DNA of 64,000 nt. It comes from Oscillospiraceae bacterium (lineage in GTDB: Bacteria; Bacillota; Clostridia; Oscillospirales; Ruminococcaceae). Below the pieces are notes generated by a model that was not told where the DNA came from, did no database searches, and worked only from the letters and a program-made list of their open reading frames with translations. A program made the translations under genes and the position numbers. Of this stretch, positions 25,403 through 34,804 are shown piece by piece. Location of the stretch: positions 62,001 to 126,000 of the forward strand of contig JAGAJN010000016.1 in NCBI GenBank assembly GCA_017828975.1. The letters are read 5' to 3'. How positions within the stretch are numbered: the first letter of the stretch is position 1; each line of letters starts with the position of its first letter.

Positions 25403-26362
25403 ATGGCTGAAAAATTTACCGTTTCCCTGAAAAAAATAATTGATGAATTCCATCTGGAGAGTATTCATCTTCCCGATGATCCCGATAATATACTTATTGG
25501 CGAACCCGATCTGAACCGTCCCGGACTGCAGCTTATGGGATTTTATGAATATTTCAATCCTGAGCGTATTCAGATTGTGGGAAAAATGGAGTTTGCATAT
25601 CTTGCTTCTCTTGATGAACCTACGAGATATGAACGTATTGAGATGCTTTTTGCACAGAAGCTGCCTGCACTTATCATCTCCCGTGAACTTCCTTATTTCC
25701 CCGAAATGCTGGAGCTTGCCAAGAAGCATGAGGTTTCTCTGCTGCGTTCCAAGGACAGCACTTCAAGCTTTATGGCTGCTCTGATAGCGTTCCTTAACCT
25801 TAATCTTGCACCGAGAATTACACGTCACGGCGTACTTATCGAGGTTTACGGTGAGGGTATGCTTATTGTGGGCGAGAGCGGTGTTGGTAAGAGTGAAACT
25901 GCGGTTGAGCTTATCAAGAGAGGTCACCGTCTTGTTGCGGACGATGCGGTTGAGATAAGACGTGTGTCTAACATAAGTCTTGTGGGTTCATCTCCCGAAA
26001 ATATCAGGCACTTCCTTGAACTTAGAGGTATCGGTATCATCAACGCCCGCCGTCTGTTTGGTATGGGTGCTGTCAAGATCACTGAGAAGATAGATATGAT
26101 AGTTGAACTGGAGCCTTGGGACAGTGAGAAGGTTTACGACCGTATGGGTGTGGATAACGAATATACGTCAATTCTCGGCGTAAATGTTCCCTGCAATGTT
26201 ATCCCCGTTAAGCCCGGACGTAATCTTGCGGTAATTCTAGAAGTTGCAGCTATGAACAACCGTCAGAAGAAGATGGGCTACAATGCCGCTCAGGAGCTGC
26301 TGGACAATCTCGGCCTTGATATGGAACGCAAGGATTCCGTTAAAAAGTGGGATATTTATTGA
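25403..26362 (+). CDS. hprK: HPr kinase/phosphorylase
   Basis: HprK (319 residues, normal) phosphorylates and dephosphorylates Ser46 of HPr in the cytoplasm and so sets carbon catabolite control through CcpA. The Walker A motif GESGVGKS spans residues 157-164. The HprK signature around IGIINARRLFGMGAV (with the LRGIG just before) is present, as is the C-terminal NRQKKMGYNAA. It heads the common Firmicute order hprK-PHP-murB-rapZ-whiA and has its own promoter and a remarkable hairpin leader. GGAGC lies upstream of the ATG. Confidence 0.95.
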   Translation: MAEKFTVSLKKIIDEFHLESIHLPDDPDNILIGEPDLNRPGLQLMGFYEYFNPERIQIVGKMEFAYLASLDEPTRYERIEMLFAQKLPALIISRELPYFPEMLELAKKHEVSLLRSKDSTSSFMAALIAFLNLNLAPRITRHGVLIEVYGEGMLIVGESGVGKSETAVELIKRGHRLVADDAVEIRRVSNISLVGSSPENIRHFLELRGIGIINARRLFGMGAVKITEKIDMIVELEPWDSEKVYDRMGVDNEYTSILGVNVPCNVIPVKPGRNLAVILEVAAMNNRQKKMGYNAAQELLDNLGLDMERKDSVKKWDIY

Positions 26363-26382
26363 TTATTTAGCGGAGGTCAAAA

Positions 26383-27105
26383 ATGTTTATCGAAGCAGAT
26401 ACCCATTGCCATACGGTGGCGTCAACTCACGGCTATTCGACTATAATGGAGATAGCTACCTGTGCTGCCGAAAGGGGACTAAAAGCAGTCGCCATAACCG
26501 ACCACACACCGGGAAATACCGATGCTCCTCACATATGGCATTTCCATAATCTCAAAAAGGCTATTCCCAGAAAAATAAAGGGAGTCAGCATCATATACGG
26601 TGCGGAATCCAGCATTATAGATTACGATGGAAACATTGATTTCCCTGAAAATGAATGTGCGGCGCTGGATTGGATAATTGCGTCCATTCATCGTGATATG
26701 CTCAAAGCGGGGACGGTTGAGCAGATAACCAACACTTATCTAAAGGTTGCAGAAAATCCGCTGGTGGACGTTATCGGTCACCCGGGGACGCTTGCTTATC
26801 CTTTTGATTATGAGCAGTGCATTGCCAAATTCAAGGAGTGCGGTAAGCTGGTGGAGATAAACGAAAGCAGCATAAAATGGAAGGGTACTGCGGATAATTT
26901 CCGAAAAATAGCCGAAATTTGCAAAAAGATGGAGTGTCCCATTGTTGTTAACAGCGACGGGCATTACTGCGAACTGACGGGAGAAGTTCCTCTTTCAAAG
27001 CAGATGCTGGAGGAAATATCATTCCCGGAAAGGCTTATCTTAAACGCCGACTGGGACAGGCTAAGACGGTTTATCAACGAAAAAAGGGGACGTGAACTTG
27101 TCTGA
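26383..27105 (+). CDS. PHP-domain phosphatase/phosphoesterase (YcdX-like)
   Basis: A 240-residue metal-dependent PHP-family hydrolase. The metal ligands are seen in DTHCHTVASTHGY near the N-terminus, ITDHTPG, the Glu in YGAESSI, the His in ASIHRDM, VIGHPG, and NSDGHY near the end, matching the trinuclear site of the YcdX type. The natural substrate is unknown; phosphate monoesters are likely. GGAGGTC precedes the ATG, 20 bp after hprK. This gene lies between hprK and murB in many Clostridia. Confidence 0.85.
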   Translation: MFIEADTHCHTVASTHGYSTIMEIATCAAERGLKAVAITDHTPGNTDAPHIWHFHNLKKAIPRKIKGVSIIYGAESSIIDYDGNIDFPENECAALDWIIASIHRDMLKAGTVEQITNTYLKVAENPLVDVIGHPGTLAYPFDYEQCIAKFKECGKLVEINESSIKWKGTADNFRKIAEICKKMECPIVVNSDGHYCELTGEVPLSKQMLEEISFPERLILNADWDRLRRFINEKRGRELV

Positions 27106-27188
27106 ACGCCGTATATTGACCGACTTATTTGGAATATATTTATTTAGCCGACATAATTTCGGCAAATCGTAATGAAAGCAGGTATCAT

Positions 27189-28103
27189 ATGATATTGACC
27201 GACAGGCTTGACAGATTGTTTGAAACAGCAAAACAGCTTGGCTGCGATGTGCGCAGAGAGCCGTCCCTGAAAAACTATACTTCCTTTAAAATAGGCGGCA
27301 GCTGTGACGGTGTTATTGTGCTGTCCGATGAAAAGGCTTGCCGTGAACTGCCGAAGCTTTGCCGTGAACTGGAAATACCGTACTATATTTTCGGGAAAGG
27401 CTCTAATCTTATTGTTTCTGACGGGAATATCGACGGTATTGTGTTCGTTTTCGGAGAAGGGCTTTCACAGATACGCTTTGACGGCTGCCGTGTTACTGCG
27501 GGAGCGGGTGCTTCATTTACGGGACTGTCCGCTGCGGCTATGCGTGAGGGGCTGTCGGGGCTGGAATTTGCTTACGGGATTCCCGGTTCGGTGGGCGGTG
27601 CGGTTTATATGAATGCGGGTGCTTACGGTGGGGAAACTTCCGATGTAATTGTCAAGGTCAGGGCGGTTTTGCCCGATGGGAGCATTGCGGAATATTCTCG
27701 TGATGAGCTGGAAATGTCCTATCGAAGGAGCCGTTTCAGCGGCGGTGACAGCATTATCCTGTCTGCCGAATTTGAACTGGCAAAGGGCGATGTCACAGAG
27801 ATAAAGGCAAAAATGGACGATCTGATGGAACGCCGAAAATCTAAGCAGCCTCTTGAATATCCGAGTGCGGGCAGCACGTTCAAGCGTCCCGAGGGCAGCT
27901 TTGCGTCGCTGCTTATTGACCAATGCGGGTTAAAGGGACGTTCCGTGGGTGATGCTCAGGTCAGCGAAAAGCATGCGGGATTTATCGTCAACAAGGGTAA
28001 TGCGACCTTTGATGACCTGATGTCGCTTATAAAAATAGTACAGGATGAGGTTTACGAGAAAACAGGCTATAAGCTGGAATGTGAGCCTGTTATTATCAGA
28101 TAA
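27189..28103 (+). CDS. murB: UDP-N-acetylenolpyruvoylglucosamine reductase
   Basis: MurB reduces UDP-GlcNAc-enolpyruvate to UDP-MurNAc with NADPH and FAD, an early cytoplasmic step of wall synthesis. The 304-residue protein has the FAD-binding segments YTSFKIGGSCD, FGKGSNLIV and AYGIPGSVGGAVYMNAGAYG, and the catalytic Ser/Glu region YPSAGSTFKRP with the end LECEPVI. This is the shorter type IIa-like form. The ATG at 27189 follows GCAGGT; an earlier in-frame ATG at 27129 has no ribosome binding site. The 83-bp gap before it holds only a 5-bp hairpin. Confidence 0.95.
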   Translation: MILTDRLDRLFETAKQLGCDVRREPSLKNYTSFKIGGSCDGVIVLSDEKACRELPKLCRELEIPYYIFGKGSNLIVSDGNIDGIVFVFGEGLSQIRFDGCRVTAGAGASFTGLSAAAMREGLSGLEFAYGIPGSVGGAVYMNAGAYGGETSDVIVKVRAVLPDGSIAEYSRDELEMSYRRSRFSGGDSIILSAEFELAKGDVTEIKAKMDDLMERRKSKQPLEYPSAGSTFKRPEGSFASLLIDQCGLKGRSVGDAQVSEKHAGFIVNKGNATFDDLMSLIKIVQDEVYEKTGYKLECEPVIIR

Positions 28104-28124
28104 AAGCAAATGCGGAAAGGATAG

Positions 28125-28994
28125 ATGAATATGCAGTTTCTGATAGTTACGGGAATGTCGGGCTCGGGAAAGTCCGGAGCGGTGGACGCTCTTGAGGACA
28201 TCGGCTTTTACTGTGTGGACAATATGCCGCCCATTCTCATCTCAAAGTTTGTGGATATTTGTATGCAGTCGGGGGGACAGCTTGACAAGATAGCTATCGT
28301 TACCGACATACGAGGCGGAGATATGTTTCTTGAGCTTGGTAAAAGTCTTGAAAGCCTAAAACAGCAGGGAATAGAAGCAAGCATTCTGTTCCTTGACGCT
28401 TCCGATGAAGTGCTTTGCAAACGATACAAGGAAACCAGAAGAAAGCATCCGCTGGACGAAAAGGCACACGGCAGTATGTCCAGAGCGATAGCATTTGAGC
28501 GTGAGGTACTGTCCACGGTAAGAGAAGCTGCAAATTATTACATAGACACAAGCGATATGACTATCGGTCAGCTGAAAGAGAATATCAAGACCACATTTCT
28601 TGACAATGCGTCCGATTCTATGCTTGTAAAGGTTATGTCCTTCGGCTTCAAGTACGGCTATTGCCGTGATGCGGATCTGGTTTTTGACGTAAGATGTCTG
28701 CCCAATCCTTACTATATCCCCGAGCTTAAAGAGCATACGGGGCTTGAAAGCTGTGTCAGCGATTATGTGCTTTCCTTTGAACAGTCGCAAAAGCTTCTGG
28801 AAAAGCTGACGGATATGATAGATTTTCTTATCCCACTTTATATTCACGAGGGAAAATGTCAGCTTGTTATTGCATTTGGCTGCACGGGCGGAAAGCATCG
28901 GTCGGTGACATTTGCAGAGGCAATGTTCCGTCATTTGACCGAAAAAGGGATAAAGGCACGTATCTGCCACAAGGATATTACTAAGGACAGATAG
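28125..28994 (+). CDS. rapZ: RNase adapter/nucleotide-binding protein RapZ (YvcJ)
   Basis: A 289-residue P-loop protein with GMSGSGKS at residues 10-17, DIRGGDMF and the C-terminal domain motifs FGFKYG, DVRCLPNPYY and AFGCTGGKHRSV. In E. coli RapZ senses GlcN6P and guides RNase E to a small RNA; in Firmicutes YvcJ is less well understood and binds nucleotides. It lies between murB and whiA, as in most Firmicutes. AAAGGAT sits 5 nt before the ATG. The link to amino-sugar supply fits the murB neighbour but is inference. Confidence 0.93.
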   Translation: MNMQFLIVTGMSGSGKSGAVDALEDIGFYCVDNMPPILISKFVDICMQSGGQLDKIAIVTDIRGGDMFLELGKSLESLKQQGIEASILFLDASDEVLCKRYKETRRKHPLDEKAHGSMSRAIAFEREVLSTVREAANYYIDTSDMTIGQLKENIKTTFLDNASDSMLVKVMSFGFKYGYCRDADLVFDVRCLPNPYYIPELKEHTGLESCVSDYVLSFEQSQKLLEKLTDMIDFLIPLYIHEGKCQLVIAFGCTGGKHRSVTFAEAMFRHLTEKGIKARICHKDITKDR

Positions 28995-29010
28995 GAAGGA
29001 TTTTTCCATA

Positions 29011-29958
29011 ATGAGTACAGAGGTAAAAAGCACCTCCTTTTCCTCGGAGGTCAAAAGGGAGCTTACTCAGCACCTGACCGACAGTGACAAGAAGTATGCC
29101 TGCCTTTACGGAATGATACTCTTCTGCAAGCATTTTTCCGCCGAAGGACTGGTTTTTCAGACGGAAAACAAGCTTGTGGCGGACACCTTTATTTCTCTTA
29201 CGGACGACCTGCTCGGGCGGAAAAAGACAGTTTCCGTTTCGGAGAATACGAAGAAAAACGGGACTGTCCTTTACACGCTTTCGGTGGACGAAACGGAGAA
29301 TATCGAGGAGATAATATTCCGTTTCCGCATTTCAAGCCGAACGCTTATCCACCGTATTCAGGGCGAGATAATCAACAATAACAATATGTTTGCGTTCCTG
29401 TCGGGGGCGTTTTTGTCCTGCGGAAGCATTATCGACCCCAACAAGGAATATCATCTGGAATTTGTCATACCCTATAAGGAGCTTTGTGATGATCTGTCGG
29501 ATATGCTTCTTTCAATGGGGCTGACGGTAAATTCCACAGTCAGAAAGGGTGCGTATGTGCTTTACATAAAGGGAAGTGAGTCTATCGAGGACTTGCTGAC
29601 TATTATGGGGGCGACAAACTCATCTCTTGAGCTGATGAACGTTAAGATATTAAAGGACGTGCGCAACAAGGCAAACCGCATTGCCAACTGCGATTCAGCC
29701 AATATCGACCGAATAATCAGAGCGGCGGAAAAGCAGATAGAGGACATTCTGTTTATCGAAAAGACCGAGGGACTTGACTCACTGCCGCCAGAGCTTTACG
29801 AGATGGCTATTGTGCGTATGGACAACCCCGAGTTTTCTCTGAAAGAGTTGGGGGAGATGCTGTCAAAGCCCATAGGACGTTCGGGTATAAATCATCGGCT
29901 GAAGCGTATCTCAGATATTGCGGACAGGCTCAGAGAAGAATATCCCGAAGAAACGTAA
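29011..29958 (+). CDS. whiA: DNA-binding protein WhiA
   Basis: WhiA (315 residues) couples a degenerate LAGLIDADG homing-endonuclease fold (about residues 85-195) with a C-terminal helix-turn-helix (KELGEMLSKPIGRSGINHRL). In Streptomyces it controls sporulation division genes; in Bacillus it affects division and chromosome segregation. The N-terminal SSEVKREL and the NCDSANIDR linker are family signatures. It follows rapZ by 16 bp in the conserved cluster and precedes dnaE. Confidence 0.95.
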   Translation: MSTEVKSTSFSSEVKRELTQHLTDSDKKYACLYGMILFCKHFSAEGLVFQTENKLVADTFISLTDDLLGRKKTVSVSENTKKNGTVLYTLSVDETENIEEIIFRFRISSRTLIHRIQGEIINNNNMFAFLSGAFLSCGSIIDPNKEYHLEFVIPYKELCDDLSDMLLSMGLTVNSTVRKGAYVLYIKGSESIEDLLTIMGATNSSLELMNVKILKDVRNKANRIANCDSANIDRIIRAAEKQIEDILFIEKTEGLDSLPPELYEMAIVRMDNPEFSLKELGEMLSKPIGRSGINHRLKRISDIADRLREEYPEET

Positions 29959-29980
29959 AATATTGCGGAGGTGACAAGAA

Positions 29981-32900
29981 TTGAGCGGATTTGTTCATCT
30001 TCATCTGCATTCCGAATACAGCCTTTTGGACGGTGCCTGCCGTATCAAGGAAATTGCGGAATATGCCAAATCTATTGGACAGACGGCTGCGGCTATCACC
30101 GACCACGGCGTTATGTTCGGTGCAATAGAGTTTTATAACGAATGCAAAAAGCAGGGGATAAAGCCTATAATCGGCTGCGAGGTATATGTTGCTCCCGCAA
30201 GCAGGTTTGACAGGATAAAGGACAGCAAGCCATACCATTTGATACTGCTTTGCAGGGACAACAGCGGCTACGAAAATCTCATAAAGCTTGTTTCTTACAG
30301 CTATACCGAGGGCTTTTACAATAAGCCGAGGGTGGACAGGGAACTTCTCAGGCGGTACAGCGGCGGGCTTATTGCGTTGTCGGGCTGTATTGCGGGAGAG
30401 GTTCAGAGAAATATTCTGAATAATGACCTTGAAGCTGCCGAAGAGGCGGCTTTATTCTATAAGGAAACCTTTGGGGCGGATAACTACTATTTTGAGATAC
30501 AGGACCATGGTATTCCGGAGGAAAAGCGAGTTATCGGGACGCTGTTAAAGCTTTCGGAAAAGCTGGACATACCCTGTGCCGCTACAAATGACGTTCACTA
30601 TATCAAGAAAAGTGATGCGTCCGTGCAGAAGATACTCATTGCAATTCAGACGAACACTCTGCTTGATGAGCCGTCGCCGCTGGCATTTCCTACGGAAGAA
30701 TTTTATATGAAATCCGAGGAGGAGATGCGCAAGCTGTTTGCGTACTGTCCCGAAGCGGTGGATAATACCGCAAAAATCGCCGAGCGGTGCAATGTGGAGT
30801 TTGAGTTTGGTAAGATAAAGCTTCCGAAGTTTGTTATTGAAGGCGTTGATAACAATGATGAATATTTTACGGCGCTTTGCTTCAAGGGCTTGAAAAAGCG
30901 GTACGGTCAGCCGTCAGAAAAGGCAATTGAACGGCTTAATTATGAGCTTGATGTTATAAAGAAGATGGGTTTTACCGACTACTATCTTATAGTGTGGGAT
31001 TTTATTCGGTTTGCCAAGGAGCACAAAATTCCCGTAGGTCCCGGGCGAGGTTCGGGTGCGGGAAGTCTTGCGGCGTACTGTATCGGTATAACGGGAATTG
31101 ACCCGCTGAAATATAATCTGCTGTTTGAGCGTTTCCTAAATCCCGAACGAGTTTCCATGCCCGATTTCGATATTGACTTCTGTTACGAGCGCAGGCAGGA
31201 GGTCATTGATTATGTTATTCGAAAATACGGCGAGGACAGGGTGGCGCAGATAATCACCTTCGGTACAATGGCGGCAAAGGCTGCTGTCAAGGACGTTGCC
31301 AGAGTGATGAATGCTCCCTATCAGCTGTCGGACAAGATTTCCAAGCTTATCCCGTATGGAAATCATATCACACTTGAACGTGCTTTACAGGAAAGCCCCG
31401 AACTGAAAGAGTTGTACGATTCTGACAACAAGGTTAGGGAGATCATTTCAGCGGCTATGCGGCTGGAGGGTATGCCACGTCACGCTTCCACCCATGCGGC
31501 GGGAGTTGTTATTGCGGACAGACCTGTCAGAGATTATGTTCCGCTGTACAAGGCTGACGGGAGTTCATCGGTAACGCAGTACACTATGACTGTTCTGGAA
31601 TCTCTGGGACTTTTGAAAATGGATTTTCTGGGACTTCGCAATCTTACGGTTATAAGCGACTGTGAAAAGGAGGTCAGAAAGAAAAATCCCGAATTTTCAG
31701 TGTCAAAGCTGCCCGAAAATGACGCTGAAACATTTCAGATGATGTCAAAGGGAGATACGCTGGGTGTTTTTCAGTTTGAAAGCGACGGAATGCGGCAGGT
31801 GCTGATGAAGATGAAGCCTCGTTCTATCGAAGATCTGACAGCGGCGCTTTCGCTTTACCGTCCCGGACCTATGGACAGTATCCCGAAATATATTGAAAAC
31901 AGAGAGCATCCCGAGAGGATAACCTATGCTCACCCCATTCTGGAAAACATTCTGAATGTTACCTGCGGCTGTATCGTTTATCAGGAGCAGGTCATGGAGA
32001 TATGCCGAAAAATGGCGGGTTATTCCTATGGCAGGGCTGACCTTGTCCGACGTGCGATGGCTAAGAAAAAGCACGATGTTATGGAAAAGGAGCGGGAGAT
32101 ATTCGTTGAAGGCTCTGTGAAAAACGGTGTTCCCGAAGAAACGGCAAATGCTGTTTTTGACGAAATGGCGGGCTTTGCTTCCTATGCGTTCAACAAATCC
32201 CACGCCGCCGCATATTCGCTGGTGGCATATCAGACTGCATATCTGAAACGGCACTATTTTAAGGAATATATGGCGGCGCTGATGACAAGCGTTCTGGAAA
32301 ACACAGGAAAACTTATCGAATATATATCGGGCTGCGAAAGTGCGGGTGTCAAGGTGCTTTCTCCCGACATCAACGAAAGTATGGAAGGCTTTGCTTCTGT
32401 CGGCGGCGGAATCAGATTTGCACTTCTGGCAGTTAAAGGTGTTGGCAGAGGAGTTATTTCGGGGATACTTGAAGCGCGCAAAGATGGCACTTTTTTAAGT
32501 ATACAGGATTTCTGCCGCAGAATGCAGGGCAGGGATTTCAACAAGCGTGCTTTTGAAAGCCTGATAAAATGCGGTGCTTTTGACAGTCTTGGTTACACTC
32601 GTCACACGCTTATGGAAAACTACGAAGGTTTGTTTGAGGACGGCAGAAACAGTATTCGCAAAAATATTGACGGTCAGATGGACTTTTTTGGTTCAGCTTC
32701 GGAAAATACCAATTCTGACGGAATTCTCAAGGAACTTCCCGAGTATCCCGATGAAGTTCGGCTGAAAATGGAAAAGGAAATTACAGGAATATATATTTCG
32801 GGACATCCGCTGGATTCGGTTGACGATTATGCAACTGCTTTAAGGGTAACGGAGATAAATTCCATATTGTCAGCCGCTGAAAACGGCAGCAGTAATATGG

Positions 32901-33418
32901 AGGGAAAGAAAGTCTTAGTTGCTGTAACATGGCAAGGTTTTAAGCTTTACAACACAAAAAGCGGCTCTCAGATGGCGTTTACAAAGATCGAGGACAAAAC
33001 GGGGGAGATGGAGTGCATCGTATTTCCTGAGGTCTTCAAGGAGAGTAAAAATATTATAAAATCCGATGAAAGCGGTATTCCTTGCTTCGTTTTGGGCAAA
33101 ATATCCGTTAAGGATGATGAGCCAAAGCTGCTTGCTGAGCATGTTTTTTCTCGGTTTGAATTGGAAAGTGTATGTAAGGATAAAAAGCTTTACATCAAAC
33201 TTAACGACAATGATGCTGTAAAGGTCAAGGCAGTTATGGACGCTGCTTCGGCAAAGTCGGGTAAAGGCAGGCTCATACTCTGCTTTGAACCGTCTAAAAG
33301 GAAATTATCCCCTAAAAGTATTTCGGGAATAAATATTGACAGGCAGCTGCTGAGGACTGTTTGCGGTATTGTCGGCAAGGAGAATGTGTTTATCGACTCT
33401 AATTTGTTTTCAAAGTAA
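29981..33418 (+). CDS. dnaE: DNA polymerase III subunit alpha (DnaE)
   Basis: A 1145-residue replicative polymerase alpha subunit of the DnaE type. The N-terminal PHP domain starts HLHLHSEYSLLDG; the catalytic aspartates are in PDFDIDF (Asp395, 397, 399); fingers motifs include GPGRGSGAGSL and YRPGPM; two helix-hairpin-helix and OB-fold regions follow from about residue 780. Low-GC Gram-positives normally also have PolC, so this enzyme may extend primers or share synthesis. The start is TTG, supported by GGAGGTG 7 nt upstream; it lies 22 bp after whiA. Confidence 0.95.
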   Translation: MSGFVHLHLHSEYSLLDGACRIKEIAEYAKSIGQTAAAITDHGVMFGAIEFYNECKKQGIKPIIGCEVYVAPASRFDRIKDSKPYHLILLCRDNSGYENLIKLVSYSYTEGFYNKPRVDRELLRRYSGGLIALSGCIAGEVQRNILNNDLEAAEEAALFYKETFGADNYYFEIQDHGIPEEKRVIGTLLKLSEKLDIPCAATNDVHYIKKSDASVQKILIAIQTNTLLDEPSPLAFPTEEFYMKSEEEMRKLFAYCPEAVDNTAKIAERCNVEFEFGKIKLPKFVIEGVDNNDEYFTALCFKGLKKRYGQPSEKAIERLNYELDVIKKMGFTDYYLIVWDFIRFAKEHKIPVGPGRGSGAGSLAAYCIGITGIDPLKYNLLFERFLNPERVSMPDFDIDFCYERRQEVIDYVIRKYGEDRVAQIITFGTMAAKAAVKDVARVMNAPYQLSDKISKLIPYGNHITLERALQESPELKELYDSDNKVREIISAAMRLEGMPRHASTHAAGVVIADRPVRDYVPLYKADGSSSVTQYTMTVLESLGLLKMDFLGLRNLTVISDCEKEVRKKNPEFSVSKLPENDAETFQMMSKGDTLGVFQFESDGMRQVLMKMKPRSIEDLTAALSLYRPGPMDSIPKYIENREHPERITYAHPILENILNVTCGCIVYQEQVMEICRKMAGYSYGRADLVRRAMAKKKHDVMEKEREIFVEGSVKNGVPEETANAVFDEMAGFASYAFNKSHAAAYSLVAYQTAYLKRHYFKEYMAALMTSVLENTGKLIEYISGCESAGVKVLSPDINESMEGFASVGGGIRFALLAVKGVGRGVISGILEARKDGTFLSIQDFCRRMQGRDFNKRAFESLIKCGAFDSLGYTRHTLMENYEGLFEDGRNSIRKNIDGQMDFFGSASENTNSDGILKELPEYPDEVRLKMEKEITGIYISGHPLDSVDDYATALRVTEINSILSAAENGSSNMEGKKVLVAVTWQGFKLYNTKSGSQMAFTKIEDKTGEMECIVFPEVFKESKNIIKSDESGIPCFVLGKISVKDDEPKLLAEHVFSRFELESVCKDKKLYIKLNDNDAVKVKAVMDAASAKSGKGRLILCFEPSKRKLSPKSISGINIDRQLLRTVCGIVGKENVFIDSNLFSK

Positions 33419-33463
33419 AATATCGGTCAATATATTCCTAATTGCGAAAAAAGTGTTAAATCC

Positions 33464-33504
33464 TTGACAAACGCCTTGACATTTGTTAAAATATGTAGTA
33501 AAAT
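33464..33504 (+). promoter_or_regulatory. two overlapping promoters of pfkA
   Basis: Promoter 1: TTGACA at 33464-33469, 17-nt spacer, TAAAAT at 33487-33492. Promoter 2: TTGACA at 33476-33481, 17-nt spacer, TAAAAT at 33499-33504. They are offset by exactly 12 bp, so both cannot be occupied at once. Confidence 0.75.
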
Positions 33505-33592
33505 TAACTTTGGAATGTTAATTCGTATAGCAACGTTAAACGTTTAATGTATCTAGTTAAAACGTTCAGCGCGTTAATATGGAGGGTTAAAT

Positions 33593-34555
33593 ATGGCAAA
33601 GACTATTGGTATTCTTACTAGCGGCGGCGATTCGCCCGGAATGAACGCAGCTGTCAGAGCTGTGACCAGAGCTGCTATCGCAAAGGGAATGAAGGTCATC
33701 GGTATCGAGAGAGGTTACAACGGCCTTATCCACGGTGAGACCAGAGAGCTTACGGAAAGAAGCGTTTCTGACATTATCCAGAGGGGCGGTACTATCCTTT
33801 ATACTGCTCGCTGCCTTGAATTCAAGGAGCAGGCTGGCGTTATGAAGGCAAAAGATAAGTGCATTGAATTGGGTCTTGACGGTATCGTTGTTATCGGCGG
33901 CGACGGCTCCTTCAGAGGTGCTGCAGATCTGTCCGCAGCAGGTATTCCCTGTGTTGGTCTGCCCGGAACTATCGACAACGATATTCAGTGTACAGATTAC
34001 ACTATTGGCTATGACACAGCTATGAATACAGCTATGGAAATGGTCGACAAGATCAGAGATACCGCACAGTCCCATGAGCGCTGCAGTCTTGTAGAGGTTA
34101 TGGGAAGAAATGCAGGCTACATCGCTGTAAATACAGGCGTTGCAGTTGGTGCTATCGCTGTTGTTGTTCCCGAGATTCCCATCACTACCGACGAGATCGT
34201 TGAGAAGATCATGAAGTCCAAGGCTACCGGAAAGAAGCACTTTATTATCGTTGTTTCCGAGGGTGTCGGTCATTCCGAGGAGCTTGCTAAGGAGATCCAG
34301 GCAAGAACAGGCATCGAGTCGAGAGCTACTATCCTCGGTCATGTTCAGAGAGGCGGTTCGCCTACGGTTCGTGACAGAGTTGCGGCAAGCCGTATGGGTG
34401 CTTATGCTGTTGACCTGCTTGAAAAGGGCATCGGCAACAGAGTTGTAGGCATGAAGAGGGAAGAAGTCATTGATGTTGACATTCAGGAAGCTCTTTCTAT
34501 GAAGAAACCCTTTGAAACAGATCTCTACAACCTTTCAAATCTTATTTCTTTCTAA
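33593..34555 (+). CDS. pfkA: ATP-dependent 6-phosphofructokinase
   Basis: PfkA (320 residues) phosphorylates fructose 6-phosphate in glycolysis. The glycine-rich ATP site ILTSGGDSPGMNA, the GGDGSFRGA loop, the catalytic PGTIDND (Asp as base), MGRNAGYIA and the C-terminal HVQRGGSPTVRDR all match the bacterial ATP-dependent type; the Gly in GGDGS points to ATP and not pyrophosphate as donor. GGAGGG precedes the ATG. It has two overlapping promoters and a leader of about 90 nt with repeated GTTAA/ACGTT words. It lies after dnaE as in many Clostridia. Confidence 0.95.
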   Translation: MAKTIGILTSGGDSPGMNAAVRAVTRAAIAKGMKVIGIERGYNGLIHGETRELTERSVSDIIQRGGTILYTARCLEFKEQAGVMKAKDKCIELGLDGIVVIGGDGSFRGAADLSAAGIPCVGLPGTIDNDIQCTDYTIGYDTAMNTAMEMVDKIRDTAQSHERCSLVEVMGRNAGYIAVNTGVAVGAIAVVVPEIPITTDEIVEKIMKSKATGKKHFIIVVSEGVGHSEELAKEIQARTGIESRATILGHVQRGGSPTVRDRVAASRMGAYAVDLLEKGIGNRVVGMKREEVIDVDIQEALSMKKPFETDLYNLSNLISF

Positions 34556-34594
34556 TCAGACTATTCAGAGATGCGTCCTTAATGGGAGTATCCT

Positions 34595-34722
34595 GCAACA
34601 GAGTAGGCAGATGAGCGTAATACCGAGTATATTACACGGTATCAGTGCCGAATGAACGGGGAGTTGTCATTCGGACGAAAAGGTTTACACCTTGCGGTTC
34701 ATCTGCCGCATCCCGCTGGTGC
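34595..34722 (+). ncRNA. tetrahydrofolate (THF) riboswitch
   Basis: The region upstream of folT fits the THF aptamer: P1 GCAACAG (34595-34601) with CTGGTGC (34716-34722), the conserved AGTAG just inside P1 on the 5' side, P2 GCAGATGA/TTCATCTGC, an inner arm CCGAATGA...TCATTCGG, a hairpin AAGG..CCTT, and the conserved GCATCCCG on the 3' side that forms the pseudoknot. The gene behind it is a folate transporter, as expected. No intrinsic terminator is evident between aptamer and gene, so control may be at translation through the GGAGG at about 34793. Confidence 0.85.
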
Positions 34723-34804
34723 ATATGTTATAGAGCTTTTCGTTTTTCCTCTGTAAAATATGCTAAGGCAAGTTTTGTCCGCAATTTTTAAGGAGGTATG
34801 TAAA

